Of a stretch of DNA of 64,000 nt, positions 18,620 to 27,585 are shown in pieces. The position numbers were made by a program, and so were the translations under genes. The stretch is from positions 1,240,001 to 1,304,000 of the forward strand of contig NZ_CP089414.1 of the NCBI RefSeq assembly GCF_022394535.1. Direction: 5' to 3'. Position 1 is the first letter of the stretch. Each line of letters opens with the position of its first letter. This DNA is from Dyella terrae. GTDB taxonomy: Bacteria; Pseudomonadota; Gammaproteobacteria; Xanthomonadales; Rhodanobacteraceae. The notes under the pieces were generated by a model that ran no database searches, was not told where the DNA came from, and saw only the letters and a program-made list of their open reading frames with translations.

Positions 18620-20043
18620 TGACTGATTTCCGCCTGCGCCAGTTCGACGCGCAACGTCTTGATGAGTTCCGCGCGCGACACCTCGAACTGGTCCTCACGG
18701 CGCAGATCCTTCACGGTGACCACGCCCTTGGCGAGTTCGTCCTCGCCCAGCACGATCACAAAGCGGATGCCGGCGCGATCAGCGTACTTGAACTGCTTGC
18801 CCAGCTTGCCGCCGTCCAGCACCACCTCGGTGGCAATGCCGGCGCTGCGCAATTCGCTGGCTAAGGCCAGGTAGGCCGGCAACTGCGCCGGATCCATCTG
18901 CGTCACCAGCACATCCACGGTGCTGCGCGCAGTGCCGATGAGGCCCGCATCGCGCAGCTGCCAGTACAGGCGCGTCAGGCCAATGGAAATACCCACGCCC
19001 GGCAGGTGCGACTTGGTGTACTGGCCAGCGAGGTTCTCGTAGCGACCGCCCGAGCAGATCGAGCCGATCTGCGGGTGATCGTTGAGCGTGGTCTCGTAAA
19101 CCGTGCCCGTGTAGTAATCCAGGCCGCGTGCGATGGACAGGTTCAGCGCGTAGTGCGATTCCGGCACGCCAAACGCGTGGATCAGGCCAAGCACTTCCTT
19201 GAGTTCAGTGCGCCCCTGCTCCATCGCTTCCGGGCCAGGGCCCAGCGCGTCAAGCTTGTCGTAGGCGTCCTGCAGCGAGACCGAGCGCACTTGCACGAAA
19301 TCGAGGATCTTCTGCGCGGTATCCGCGCTCAAACCGAACTGCTCACCGGTAAGCGTGTCGCGCACGTAGTCGGCGCCGCGCTTGTCGAGCTTGTCCACCT
19401 CGCGCAGCACCAGCGTCTGCTGCTCGCCATCGGTCACACCTAGGCTTCCGAAGAACCCGAGCATCAGCTTGCGGTTGTTGAGGTGGATGGTGAACGGGCC
19501 GATGTTCAGCTCACGGAACACGCTGTAGATCACCGCCGGCAGCTCAGCGTCATAGCGCACCGACAGGCTGTCCTTGCCGATCACGTCGATGTCGCACTGG
19601 TAGAACTCGCGGAAGCGTCCGCGCTGAGCGCGTTCGCCGCGATACACGCGCTGCATCTGATAGCGACGGAACGGGAAGGAAAGGTCGTGCTCGTGCTCAG
19701 CTACATAGCGGGCCAGCGGCACGGTGAGATCGAAGCGCAACGCCAGCTCGGGCACCGCAACTGGACGCGGAAACTCCGAGCCGCTCATAGCGTCGTGAGC
19801 ACGCATGAAGCTTTCATGTTGTAGCGCGCCGGTGGACTGCACGAAATACACCTGGCGCTCGGTCTCGCCGCCCGTCTTGGTGAGCAGCACATCCGAGAAT
19901 TCCATCACCGGTGTTTCCACCGGCAGAAAGCCAAAGCGCTCATAGTTGCGGCGGATCACGTCGAGCATGCGCTGGAACGCAATCTGGTCGAGCGGCAGCA
20001 GCTCGAGCACGCCGGGCATGGTACGGGCCTGGGTAAGCGCCAT
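18616..20043 (-). CDS. hisS: Histidyl-tRNA synthetase
   Basis: This class II synthetase charges tRNA-His. It is 475 residues from ATG 20041-20043, which has GAGG 5-6 bases upstream; a longer in-frame extension crosses non-coding leader and is rejected. Motif 2 and HisRS signatures are visible: [50 protein letters not shown], and HisA-type motif [14 protein letters not shown]. The C-terminal anticodon-binding domain covers roughly the last 95 residues ([16 protein letters not shown] onward). It is monocistronic or paired with the small lipoprotein downstream. Confidence 0.95.
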   Translation of the reverse strand: MALTQARTMPGVLELLPLDQIAFQRMLDVIRRNYERFGFLPVETPVMEFSDVLLTKTGGETERQVYFVQSTGALQHESFMRAHDAMSGSEFPRPVAVPELALRFDLTVPLARYVAEHEHDLSFPFRRYQMQRVYRGERAQRGRFREFYQCDIDVIGKDSLSVRYDAELPAVIYSVFRELNIGPFTIHLNNRKLMLGFFGSLGVTDGEQQTLVLREVDKLDKRGADYVRDTLTGEQFGLSADTAQKILDFVQVRSVSLQDAYDKLDALGPGPEAMEQGRTELKEVLGLIHAFGVPESHYALNLSIARGLDYYTGTVYETTLNDHPQIGSICSGGRYENLAGQYTKSHLPGVGISIGLTRLYWQLRDAGLIGTARSTVDVLVTQMDPAQLPAYLALASELRSAGIATEVVLDGGKLGKQFKYADRAGIRFVIVLGEDELAKGVVTVKDLRREDQFEVSRAELIKTLRVELAQAEISQ

Positions 20044-20145
20044 GAAGTCCTCAGCTAAGCGGTGTGGGAGGCCGGCCAGCCGCCTGTTGGCGTACGGTCC
20101 GACAGAGCCGTATAGGTTAGCAGAAGGCCGCTTCCACACCCTCCT

Positions 20146-20198
20146 CAAAGGGGTTGCGACAGCCCCTTTGACCTTTGTGAAGAATTTTTTTCACAAAG
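20146..20198. repeat. Two adjacent hairpins between hisS and tRNA-Pro
   Basis: CAAAGGGG/CCCCTTTG (20146-20153 with 20163-20170) and CTTTGTGA/TCACAAAG (20173-20180 with 20191-20198) are both perfect 8-bp inverted repeats with 9- and 10-base loops. They fill the divergent gap and could shape the hisS leader transcript. No clear T-run follows on the hisS strand. Confidence 0.4.
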
Positions 20199-20200
20199 TG

Positions 20201-20229
20201 TTGCCAAGGCTCCTGGGGGTCATTAAGAT
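20201..20229 (+). promoter_or_regulatory. Sigma-70 promoter of tRNA-Pro
   Basis: TTGCCA (20201-20206), an exact 17-bp spacer, and TAAGAT (20224-20229) are followed by a GC-rich discriminator. The tRNA starts 12 bases after the -10. Spacing and hexamers fit a strong housekeeping promoter. Confidence 0.75.
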
Positions 20230-20241
20230 ACGCGGCTCCCA

Positions 20242-20318
20242 CGGGGTGTAGCTCAGCCTGGTAGAGCGCTACGTTCGGGACGTAGAAGTCGCATGTTCGA
20301 ATCATGTCACCCCGACCA
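20242..20318 (+). tRNA. tRNA-Pro (anticodon CGG)
   Basis: The gene is 77 nt including an encoded CCA. The acceptor arm CGGGGTG pairs with CACCCCG, the anticodon arm is CTACG-TTCGGGA-CGTAG giving anticodon CGG, and the T-loop TTCGAAT is present. It reads CCG proline codons. The 3' half would be a plausible attachment site for an integrative element, since an IS remnant and accessory genes follow. Confidence 0.96.
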
Positions 20319-20336
20319 AAATTCGAAGTAGTCAAG

Positions 20337-20378
20337 ACCCTGAAATCCGCTTCACAGCGTACTTTCAGGGTTTTTTTT
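20337..20378 (+). terminator. Rho-independent terminator after tRNA-Pro
   Basis: ACCCTGAAA pairs with TTTCAGGGT over a 17-base loop and is followed by eight T residues. It starts 18 bases after the CCA end. Confidence 0.88.
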
Positions 20379-20421
20379 GGGCAATTTCTAAACAAATCCG
20401 GCCAAATCCGACAGGATCTGG

Positions 20422-20616
20422 TCAAGAGTCGATGCCCCATGTGTGGTGGCGGCCGCACTTATCGATGAGGTGCCGGTCACTTATAAGTACCGGTTCGGCA
20501 GGCGGCGTTTCAGCCGCGACACCCATTTGCCGGCAGACGGCAGCAACCACCTCTTCGGACTCCGCCAATCGCAGTGCATAGGCGATCTGCTCCTCGGTGT
20601 ATCTCGACTTCTTCAT
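20422..20616 (-). pseudogene. Truncated IS3-family transposase orfA remnant
   Basis: The first 34 or so residues (MKKSRYTEEQIAYALRLAES, then VVAAVCRQMGV) match the N-terminal helix-turn-helix of IS3-type OrfA. Before the usual SEATFYxW segment the sequence changes to unrelated residues and soon stops. A strong AGGAGG still precedes the ATG at 20614-20616. There is no orfB and no obvious terminal repeat, so this is a decayed insertion sequence. It lies just beyond tRNA-Pro, where foreign DNA often inserts. Confidence 0.7.
20473..20493. repeat. Near-perfect 21-bp palindrome inside the IS remnant region
   Basis: CCGGTCACTTATAAGTACCGG has a perfect 10-bp core (ACTTATAAGT) and CCGG ends, with a small asymmetry between them. 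It may be the scar or target of the lost element; no function can be assigned. Confidence 0.4.
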
Positions 20617-20745
20617 CGCTCCTCCTGCCCTTCCGCGATAGCACAAGGCGACAAAGCTGCAGGTGTGGCAGCGTAAGAGAGTGCCGATGGGTGCCGACTA
20701 ATTTCAATGCCACTACGGCGCACCATGATTTGAGCCCGACAGCGC

Positions 20746-23199
20746 TCAAGTCGATGCCGTACTCTGAACGGACATGGAGGGCTCAGCCTCACCGAGCTGC
20801 CGGGGATTATTTCCACGGAATATAGCGTCGAGCAGGATGAAGCTCGACAAGGCTGGAACCAACAAGAGCGAGCCGAGCATGTTCCATACAAACATGAAGG
20901 TAAGCAGGATGCCCATGTCCGCCTGGAACTTGATCGGGGACCACGCCCACGTCAGCACTGCCGCCGCGAGCGTCAGGCCGATAAGCGCAATGACCTTGCC
21001 GGTGAAATGCACGGCGCTGGCATAGGCTTCGGCCAGCGAGGCGCCCTGTCGTTGCAGATTGAGCTGGACGCTGAGCAGGTAGAGCGCATAGTCCACGCCA
21101 ATGCCGACGCCAAGCGCGGTTACTGGCAAGGTAGCCACCTTGACCCCAATGCCCAATGTCACCATCAGCGCCTCGCACAGAATGGAGGTGATCATCAGTG
21201 GCACCACGGCCACAATCACCGCGCGCCAGCTGCGGAACGTGACGAAGCACAGGACGATCACCGCACCGTAGACCAATAGGAGCATCAGGCGATTGGCCTT
21301 CTCCACCGCCCTATTGGTAGCAGCCTCGATCCCTGCCCCGCCCGCGGCGAGCAGAAACACCCGACCCCCACCGTCATGTGTTGCTGCAAAAACCTCCACC
21401 GTCTTGACCAGACGCTCCAGAGTGTCCGCCTTGTGATCGACGAGAAAGGCGATGACTGGCGCAACGGAGCGGGCGCCATTGACCAGCTCCGGATTAGCCA
21501 CGTAAGCGTCGTTTAAAGCCTCGGTAGTAATATATGGATCGCGACTGAGTGTCATCCAGCGCGGATCTCCCTCGAAACTGGCGGCGGTATTACGCCGCGC
21601 CAGCCCGCCGATCGACGTGGTGGTCTGTACTCCCGGAAGGGCACGCAAGGTTTGCTCGAGACGATCCATTTCCAGCAAGGTCTCGAAGTTGGCGATACCA
21701 CCTTCCGGCGTCTTGACGATAACGGCGAACAGGTCCGTCGACAGGTTGTAGTGATGGGTGATGTACGCGTTGTCGCGGTTGTAGAGCGATTGTGGCCGCA
21801 ACTCTGGCGCCCCCGCATCGAGGTCACCGATCTTCAGCTGCCGGCCAATCACCAATCCTCCGATAGCCAATACCGCTGCGACTAATACAACAGCAGTCGC
21901 AGGCCCCCTGCGGGTCAACGGCAACAGCAGGCGCTCGACCAACGATCGGCGCTCGCCAGCGCGAAGGCTATGCGCAGCCCCTCTGGCGCTGACACCGGTA
22001 TAGGACAGCAGCACCGGCAACAACACGAGATTGGTGAAGATCAGTACGGCGACACCGATGCTGGCGGCAATGGCAAGACCGCGGATCACCGGTATATCGA
22101 TCAGCATCAACACCGAAAAACCCACGGCATCGGCAATCAGCGCGGTCAAGCCCGCCAGGAAAAGGCGGCGAAAGGTGTAGCGTGCTGCCACGTAACGGTC
22201 GGTGCCCCGACCGATATCCTGCATGATGCCATTCATTTTCTGGGCGCCATGGGATACGCCGATGGCGAAGATCAGGAACGGCACAAGGATCGAGTACGGA
22301 TCCAGATCCACACCCAGTAGATGAACAATGCCAAGCTGCCACGACACAGCTACCAGCGAGCAGCCGATCACCATGGCCGTACTGCGTAAGCAGCGGGTAT
22401 AGGCATAGATGATGATCGCAACGATAACGGCGGCCAGGGCGAAATACAGGGCGATCTGCAACAACGCATGGATCAGATCACCAACCAGCTGGGCAAAACC
22501 GATCACATGCAACGTGATGCCGCTATTCTCATGCGCTTGGCGAATCCGCTCGATCGCATCGTGCACCGCCCTCGCATCGAGCGGCTTGCCCGTATCGGCA
22601 TAGCGATCCAGCAACGGCAGAAAAATCATACTCGAGCGCTGGTCGTTGCCTACCAACGATCCGGCAATACCTGCACGGGCGACGTTGATGTGCAGTTGTT
22701 CGATGCTCGCAGGCGAGCCATCAAAGTCATCCGGCATCACCGGGCCACCCTGGAAGCCGGCCTCAGTAACCTCTGTCCAGCGAACCACCGGCATCCACAG
22801 CGACTTTACGAAGGGCCGATCGACACCCGGCATGGTGTAAAGCTGATCGTTGATCTCGCGCAATGCTTTCAGATACGCCGCATCGTAGATGTCGCCCCTC
22901 CGGTTCTCGACCACAACACGAACCGAATTGCCCAGGCCGCGCAACGACCCCGCATTGTCGAGATAATTTCGGATGAATGGGCTGGACTGCGGCATCATCC
23001 GCTCATAGCTGGCACTCATGGTCGTACGCGTTGCGGCAGCTCCGAATACCAGAGTCAAGAGCACACACCATGCGATGACCCATCGACGGTGATTGAAGAT
23101 CAGCCGCTCTAGCGTTGAGCCCGATCGCGCATCGAAATCAAGGCGATTACGCACGATGGGCATGGCATCGACGCGCTCCACGGACGTGTTGGCAGTCAT
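20746..23199 (-). CDS. MMPL/RND-family lipid-type transporter
   Basis: This is an 817-residue inner-membrane permease with the two-halves design of the RND superfamily: one span, a large periplasmic loop, five spans, repeated. The second half carries the proton-relay motif GIGVDYALYL. The matching place in the first half reads AIGVSHGAQ, without the Asp-Tyr pair. The start MTANTSVERV (23197-23199) has AGGA upstream; an in-frame start 51 bases further lacks support. There is no linked HAE1-type adaptor (HlyD family). It is the last gene of the DUF1302-DUF1329-YCF48-MMPL set, 19 bp after the YCF48-like gene. Proteins of this type move hydrophobic molecules; import or export is open. Confidence 0.85.
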   Translation of the reverse strand: MTANTSVERVDAMPIVRNRLDFDARSGSTLERLIFNHRRWVIAWCVLLTLVFGAAATRTTMSASYERMMPQSSPFIRNYLDNAGSLRGLGNSVRVVVENRRGDIYDAAYLKALREINDQLYTMPGVDRPFVKSLWMPVVRWTEVTEAGFQGGPVMPDDFDGSPASIEQLHINVARAGIAGSLVGNDQRSSMIFLPLLDRYADTGKPLDARAVHDAIERIRQAHENSGITLHVIGFAQLVGDLIHALLQIALYFALAAVIVAIIIYAYTRCLRSTAMVIGCSLVAVSWQLGIVHLLGVDLDPYSILVPFLIFAIGVSHGAQKMNGIMQDIGRGTDRYVAARYTFRRLFLAGLTALIADAVGFSVLMLIDIPVIRGLAIAASIGVAVLIFTNLVLLPVLLSYTGVSARGAAHSLRAGERRSLVERLLLPLTRRGPATAVVLVAAVLAIGGLVIGRQLKIGDLDAGAPELRPQSLYNRDNAYITHHYNLSTDLFAVIVKTPEGGIANFETLLEMDRLEQTLRALPGVQTTTSIGGLARRNTAASFEGDPRWMTLSRDPYITTEALNDAYVANPELVNGARSVAPVIAFLVDHKADTLERLVKTVEVFAATHDGGGRVFLLAAGGAGIEAATNRAVEKANRLMLLLVYGAVIVLCFVTFRSWRAVIVAVVPLMITSILCEALMVTLGIGVKVATLPVTALGVGIGVDYALYLLSVQLNLQRQGASLAEAYASAVHFTGKVIALIGLTLAAAVLTWAWSPIKFQADMGILLTFMFVWNMLGSLLLVPALSSFILLDAIFRGNNPRQLGEAEPSMSVQSTAST

Positions 23200-23218
23200 C
23201 TGGAATTCCTGGGCGTCG

Positions 23219-24337
23219 TCAAGGCGAGCCGATAAAAATGGGGCCCGCAAGGCTTGAGGCGATCAGCGCACCATGCGTATCCGTCTGAATGCCAGTGAAT
23301 GGCGCCGGCCGTGGCGCATGCAACAGATGAAGTGGCGTCGTGGCAGCGGAGTTCACGGCGATCTCGCCGGCGGCGGTCACGAAGGCAAACGAAGCATGTG
23401 ACGCATCGTAAACGCCACCAGTAACCGTGGCATGCAACGGGCTCTCCCAACGATGCCAACTGGCGCCACGATCAGTGCTGCGATAAAGCGTGCCACGCAA
23501 TCCATAGGCAATCAGCACATCCTTGCTGCCCGTGATGCCAAAGAAACTACCGGCGTAATCAGTCTGGACCAGACGAAACCGACTACTGGTTGCATCGAAC
23601 TGGAACAGCGCCCCCTGTTCGGCGGCGATGTATATCTCGCCGTCGATCTCGACGATGGCATTCAGATGCAGAAACTGGGGGTTGTCGACATGGTCAAGCC
23701 ATGGATGCCAGGTCTTGCCCCCATCATCGGTGCGGATGACCATGCCAAACGCGCCCACTGCCGTGCCGTGCAGCGCATCCTTGAACCACACGCTCAGCAA
23801 CGGCAGCGAAGGCCCTGCCTTGTCATTGAGCACAAGCTGGTCGAGGAACGGCTGCAGCGAGGTGTCGCCGGCGCGGATGCGCTCCAGATAGTCGGCTTCC
23901 AGCACGATGGCGGCACGGCGCCCATCAAGCTGCTTGGTCCATGAAAGACCGCCGTCTGCCGTATGCAGCACCACATTGTTGTGTCCAACCACCCACCCTT
24001 GCAACGGCGTGGGAAAAGCGGCGGCAATGAGATCGGTGGCCACCGGCGAGGGTCTTTGCTGCCAGTGCTTGCCGTCGTCATCGGACAGCAGAATGAGGCC
24101 GCGCATGCCCACGCCAACCAGTCGCTGGCCTGCCCGTGTAATGGATAGCAGTGGCTGGGTCTGCGGCGACGGCATGCTTGCCGAAGGCGTATCGAGAGGG
24201 TCAACGAACGGATCGCCCGCAACGCGGCACGCGGCTGTGGTCGACCACGCCGACAAGACGCCCGTGGCCGCGGCGAGTATCAGCAAAAGTCGGAGGTGGC
24301 GGGTTAGCGCTCCCGCTCTTCGTGGTGGATACATCAT
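23219..24337 (-). CDS. YCF48/BNR-repeat beta-propeller protein, periplasmic
   Basis: A 372-residue secreted protein. It opens with a hydrophobic signal (LRLLLILAAATGVLSAW) ending near TTA|AC, then repeats of the YCF48/BNR type: LLSDDDGKHWQQR, LHTADGGLSWTKQ, IRTDDGGKTWHPW, YRSTDRGASWHRW. These blades predict a beta-propeller like the photosystem II assembly factor YCF48. Two adjacent ATGs (24335-24337 and 24332-24334) follow a GAGGG site; the second has slightly better spacing. It precedes the MMPL gene and probably works with it as a periplasmic partner. No enzymatic residues are apparent. Confidence 0.8.
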   Translation of the reverse strand: MMYPPRRAGALTRHLRLLLILAAATGVLSAWSTTAACRVAGDPFVDPLDTPSASMPSPQTQPLLSITRAGQRLVGVGMRGLILLSDDDGKHWQQRPSPVATDLIAAAFPTPLQGWVVGHNNVVLHTADGGLSWTKQLDGRRAAIVLEADYLERIRAGDTSLQPFLDQLVLNDKAGPSLPLLSVWFKDALHGTAVGAFGMVIRTDDGGKTWHPWLDHVDNPQFLHLNAIVEIDGEIYIAAEQGALFQFDATSSRFRLVQTDYAGSFFGITGSKDVLIAYGLRGTLYRSTDRGASWHRWESPLHATVTGGVYDASHASFAFVTAAGEIAVNSAATTPLHLLHAPRPAPFTGIQTDTHGALIASSLAGPIFIGSP

Positions 24338-24435
24338 CAACCCTCAAAACCTGAAACGCTCGCCATGATCTGGACTGCAAAGGCGGGACAACGGCAGGCC
24401 CGCGTACAACGAGCCTGCCGTTTCTCTCCCGCTGT

Positions 24436-25803
24436 TTAGTGCAGGCCCGTGCCTGCCATGCCGGCAGGAGTGAACAGAGCCGGCTTCTCGAGCTTGTCGG
24501 ATACCGTCACTCGCGGCGAGCCCTTGGCGGCGGTGGAGTACAGAACGAAGTAGTTGCCCTTCTGCAAGTCGTAGAAGCCGTACGAACCGGTGAACATGCC
24601 GCCACCGCCATCGTAGAAGGCGAACGGGAAGTCCAGACCCACGCGCCAGAGCTTGCCGTCCTGGCCGTAGCCATCCGTTTCCAGCAATGCCCAGCTGTCC
24701 TCGTCGATATAGAACACGCGCTTGGAATACGCATGCCGCGCGCCGGCTTTCAGCGTCGCCTCGACCATCCACACGCGATGCAACTCCCAGCGGATGGCAT
24801 CGGGCTGGATATGCTTGGGGCCATAGACCTGCGCCACCGGCAACTGCGAGAACGAGTAGTCGTTATAGGGAACGATGACCTCCTTCTTGCCGATCAACTT
24901 GAAGTCAAAGCGATCCATGCGTCCGCGGAACAAGTTGGTTTCGTCCCAGAACAGCACGCCGCCATAGTTTGAAGCGGGCGTGTCGTATTTGTAGTCGGGC
25001 GCCATACGCGTACGACGCTGACCGGGGAAGTACGCCCACGTGGTCTGGTCGTCGTCTCCGTAGTTGATCGGGTAATTCATCAGCACGGCCGTACCCGCGG
25101 TGACTGGTGGTGTCGTCGTCTGCACCCACAGGCGATCGAAAGAGCCCTTGAATTTGTCGCGTCCAATGCTCTGGTCGTAGTACGGGCGGTACTCCACCCA
25201 GTCGAGTACCGGCAACTCAGTCTTGGCGCCCGAGCTGTCGACCAGATAGGCGCCGGCGTTCTTGACCGCATACTGCGTGCGCTCGAAGGCCAGTAGGTAG
25301 TTCCACATCACCTGATAACCATCTTTGGGCTCGGGAAACGCCACGCCGCCAAAGGCCCCTTCGACACCATCGCCCTCCACCTTGCCGGTTAGCTTGGCTG
25401 CACTGGCATTCTTGACCGTGTTGTCCAGCACCCACTGCGGGTAATGCATGGTGCGATGGGACGGATAGACGTCCATGCGTTCGGTCGGAAAACGCTCCAG
25501 CAGGGCCTTCATGCCACCGGTAAGCTTGTCACCGTACTGCGAGGCATTGGCGGCGTTCACGCTGAACAATGGCTTCTCGCCCTTGAACGGGTCGGGCCAT
25601 ATACCGCTTCCGGCCACATAGCCCGCGGGCGGCGTGACCAGACCGCCGTCATAGGCGGGAATACCACCATCGGCATTGCCCGCATGCTCGGCGCCAAATA
25701 CGGTGATGTCCCCACCTGGTTTGCCGGAAGGGTTGGCCGCCATCGCACTGGCACAACACAACGCTACCGTGCAGGCCCATGCCAGATGCACCTTAAGCTT
25801 CAT
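24436..25803 (-). CDS. DUF1329 periplasmic protein
   Basis: A 455-residue exported protein with a Sec signal (MKLKVHLAWACTVALCC, cleavage near AMA|AN). The body matches the DUF1329 pattern: WPDPFKGEKPLFSV, MDVYPSHRTMHYPQWV, YFPGQRRTRMAPDYKYDTP, LFWDETNLFRGRMDRFD and YSKRVFYIDEDSWALLETDGYGQDG. From memory the family is placed near LolA/LolB-like folds that hold lipids in a half-barrel, which would suit a lipid shuttle; this should be checked. Start MKLKV was chosen for the signal peptide and sits 5 codons inside a longer frame. It is 21 bp after the DUF1302 gene. Confidence 0.82.
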   Translation of the reverse strand: MKLKVHLAWACTVALCCASAMAANPSGKPGGDITVFGAEHAGNADGGIPAYDGGLVTPPAGYVAGSGIWPDPFKGEKPLFSVNAANASQYGDKLTGGMKALLERFPTERMDVYPSHRTMHYPQWVLDNTVKNASAAKLTGKVEGDGVEGAFGGVAFPEPKDGYQVMWNYLLAFERTQYAVKNAGAYLVDSSGAKTELPVLDWVEYRPYYDQSIGRDKFKGSFDRLWVQTTTPPVTAGTAVLMNYPINYGDDDQTTWAYFPGQRRTRMAPDYKYDTPASNYGGVLFWDETNLFRGRMDRFDFKLIGKKEVIVPYNDYSFSQLPVAQVYGPKHIQPDAIRWELHRVWMVEATLKAGARHAYSKRVFYIDEDSWALLETDGYGQDGKLWRVGLDFPFAFYDGGGGMFTGSYGFYDLQKGNYFVLYSTAAKGSPRVTVSDKLEKPALFTPAGMAGTGLH

Positions 25804-25824
25804 CGTTATCTCCTGCACTGCAAA

Positions 25825-27585
25825 TCAGAAAGAGGTCTGGAAGGTCAACGACAACCAGCGACGATCATCCAGGCTGTAAAGGCCATTGCCCGAGGAGTAG
25901 TACTTCAATCCGCTGGGCGAAGTTGACTCAACGTTGGGGCGCCCGAAATAGGCGTTGTAGGCGAGCGTGAGCGTGGCGCGCTGTCGGAAATTGGCCTGTA
26001 CACCTACCGAGAGATTATTGGTGCCCTGCTGCGCCGAGGTGGTGCCGTTGATCGGGTTGTTGCCATAGACACCGAACGTGTCGGAGATGGGCGTGGAAAG
26101 ATCCACGCCTGGGAAAACCTGCAACCACTGCGGCTGGAAAGCCACCGCCAAACCAACGTATTGCTTGGTGGAGCAGCCATTCCACTTGTCATGCGTGGGA
26201 CAGCCGGCATAGTCCACGCCGTTGAACAACGGCGAGTTCTGCGTCACGGAGAGCAGCTGCGTGTACGACATTTCCGCCGTCAACGTACCGGTGTCCCACA
26301 GAGCCGAACGCGACAGGGGCACGATGGCGTTGGCAATCAGGTTGAAGACATTGCCCTTGGCGCCCTCGGGCTCGGATAGCACCTTGGTGTTCTGGCTGCT
26401 GCTAAGCGCGGTATTCCTGCGGTAGGACGCCTCGAAACCCGTACTGACGCTGCCGAATGTCATATCCAGGCTGTAGCCGTACAGCTTGGCGTGCTCGTTG
26501 TAGGACAGGTGGTAATCGGTAGGCAGGCCGCGTCGGTTGAAGTCCGCCAGCAACCACGGCTGGGTCTCGTCGAACTGGCGGAAGTAGAAGCCCATGGCAC
26601 CCGCCATGAACGTGGGTGTCCAGCCTACTTTCACACCAAAATTGGCATGCGTATCGGGCGGCGTTGTCGACGGACCCTGCGGAACATTGACCGGTACGTA
26701 TCCGCCCTTCAAACCTAGCAGTTGCCCGGGCAGTACCGCTGCAAAGAGGTTGCTCGGCCCTTCGGCATAAAAGTCATAAGGACCCAGGTACGTGCCACCG
26801 GTCGGTTCGCGATTGGGCGACCACGCATAGGCGTACTGGCCAGACAGAGACACCTCTGGCGTGATCTGCGCGGTCACACTCACCTGCTGACGAGGCAACA
26901 ATAGTTCCTTGGTCTGCGTGCCCGGCGTCGCTAGGGCCCGAATCAGGTCCACCGCACCTTGCGACACGGAAATGCCCTGATACGGAAAGAACAATGAGTT
27001 GCCCCAGTACTCCGTGAACTGACCCACCTTGAAGTACATCGGCATATTGCCGACCTGCGGGTTGTAGAACACGAACGCATCCAGCAACTGGCCGCCCTGT
27101 TCGTAGAAACGCTTGGTGTAGGAACTGTAGGAACCGCCAGGGTAAGCACGCAGCTCTTTGTAGGTGACCGGCGGCAAGCCGCCGCCACCCGGTGCAAACA
27201 CGCCAGGGTTGGTCTTGTCGTCGCTGTTGTACGCGAAGTCTTTCCAGGTCGAGCCGGACACCTTGAACCCGACTAGGCTCTGGTATGACACGGTGAACTC
27301 CGACAACAGCGACAGTCGGTTGGTCACCACGTCGCCCGAGCTGCCGAACTTGTAGTCGCCATCGTCGTAGTTGGGATTGTTCCCAATCTTGCTGTCGATG
27401 CCAGTGGCGCGTACGCCAAGGTTGTAGGTGACCGTGTTGTCCCAGTTGATATCCCAGTCCGACGACGATCCGATCTTGGCCGCAAGCGCCCCCTCCGATG
27501 CGAGCAAACTGCCTGCCAGCGCTGCCGCCAGTGCGGTGTAGCGCAACCCTTTCCATCTCGCCTGCTTGTACTTGTTGCGGAACAT
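25825..27585 (-). CDS. DUF1302 outer-membrane barrel-type protein
   Basis: A 586-residue exported protein. The signal peptide (AALAGSLLASEGALA, cleavage near residue 37) is followed by WDINWDNTVTYNLGVRATG, amphipathic strands throughout, and a C-terminal WLSLTFQTSF ending in phenylalanine, the usual BamA recognition end of outer-membrane barrels. The family is DUF1302. Start MFRNKYKQ (27583-27585) has GGGGAGAG upstream; the frame extends 79 codons further into the leader without family sequence. It is the first gene of the four-gene minus-strand transport set and is divergent from the LuxR-type regulator. A porin-like role for hydrophobic compounds is an inference. Confidence 0.8.
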   Translation of the reverse strand: MFRNKYKQARWKGLRYTALAAALAGSLLASEGALAAKIGSSSDWDINWDNTVTYNLGVRATGIDSKIGNNPNYDDGDYKFGSSGDVVTNRLSLLSEFTVSYQSLVGFKVSGSTWKDFAYNSDDKTNPGVFAPGGGGLPPVTYKELRAYPGGSYSSYTKRFYEQGGQLLDAFVFYNPQVGNMPMYFKVGQFTEYWGNSLFFPYQGISVSQGAVDLIRALATPGTQTKELLLPRQQVSVTAQITPEVSLSGQYAYAWSPNREPTGGTYLGPYDFYAEGPSNLFAAVLPGQLLGLKGGYVPVNVPQGPSTTPPDTHANFGVKVGWTPTFMAGAMGFYFRQFDETQPWLLADFNRRGLPTDYHLSYNEHAKLYGYSLDMTFGSVSTGFEASYRRNTALSSSQNTKVLSEPEGAKGNVFNLIANAIVPLSRSALWDTGTLTAEMSYTQLLSVTQNSPLFNGVDYAGCPTHDKWNGCSTKQYVGLAVAFQPQWLQVFPGVDLSTPISDTFGVYGNNPINGTTSAQQGTNNLSVGVQANFRQRATLTLAYNAYFGRPNVESTSPSGLKYYSSGNGLYSLDDRRWLSLTFQTSF

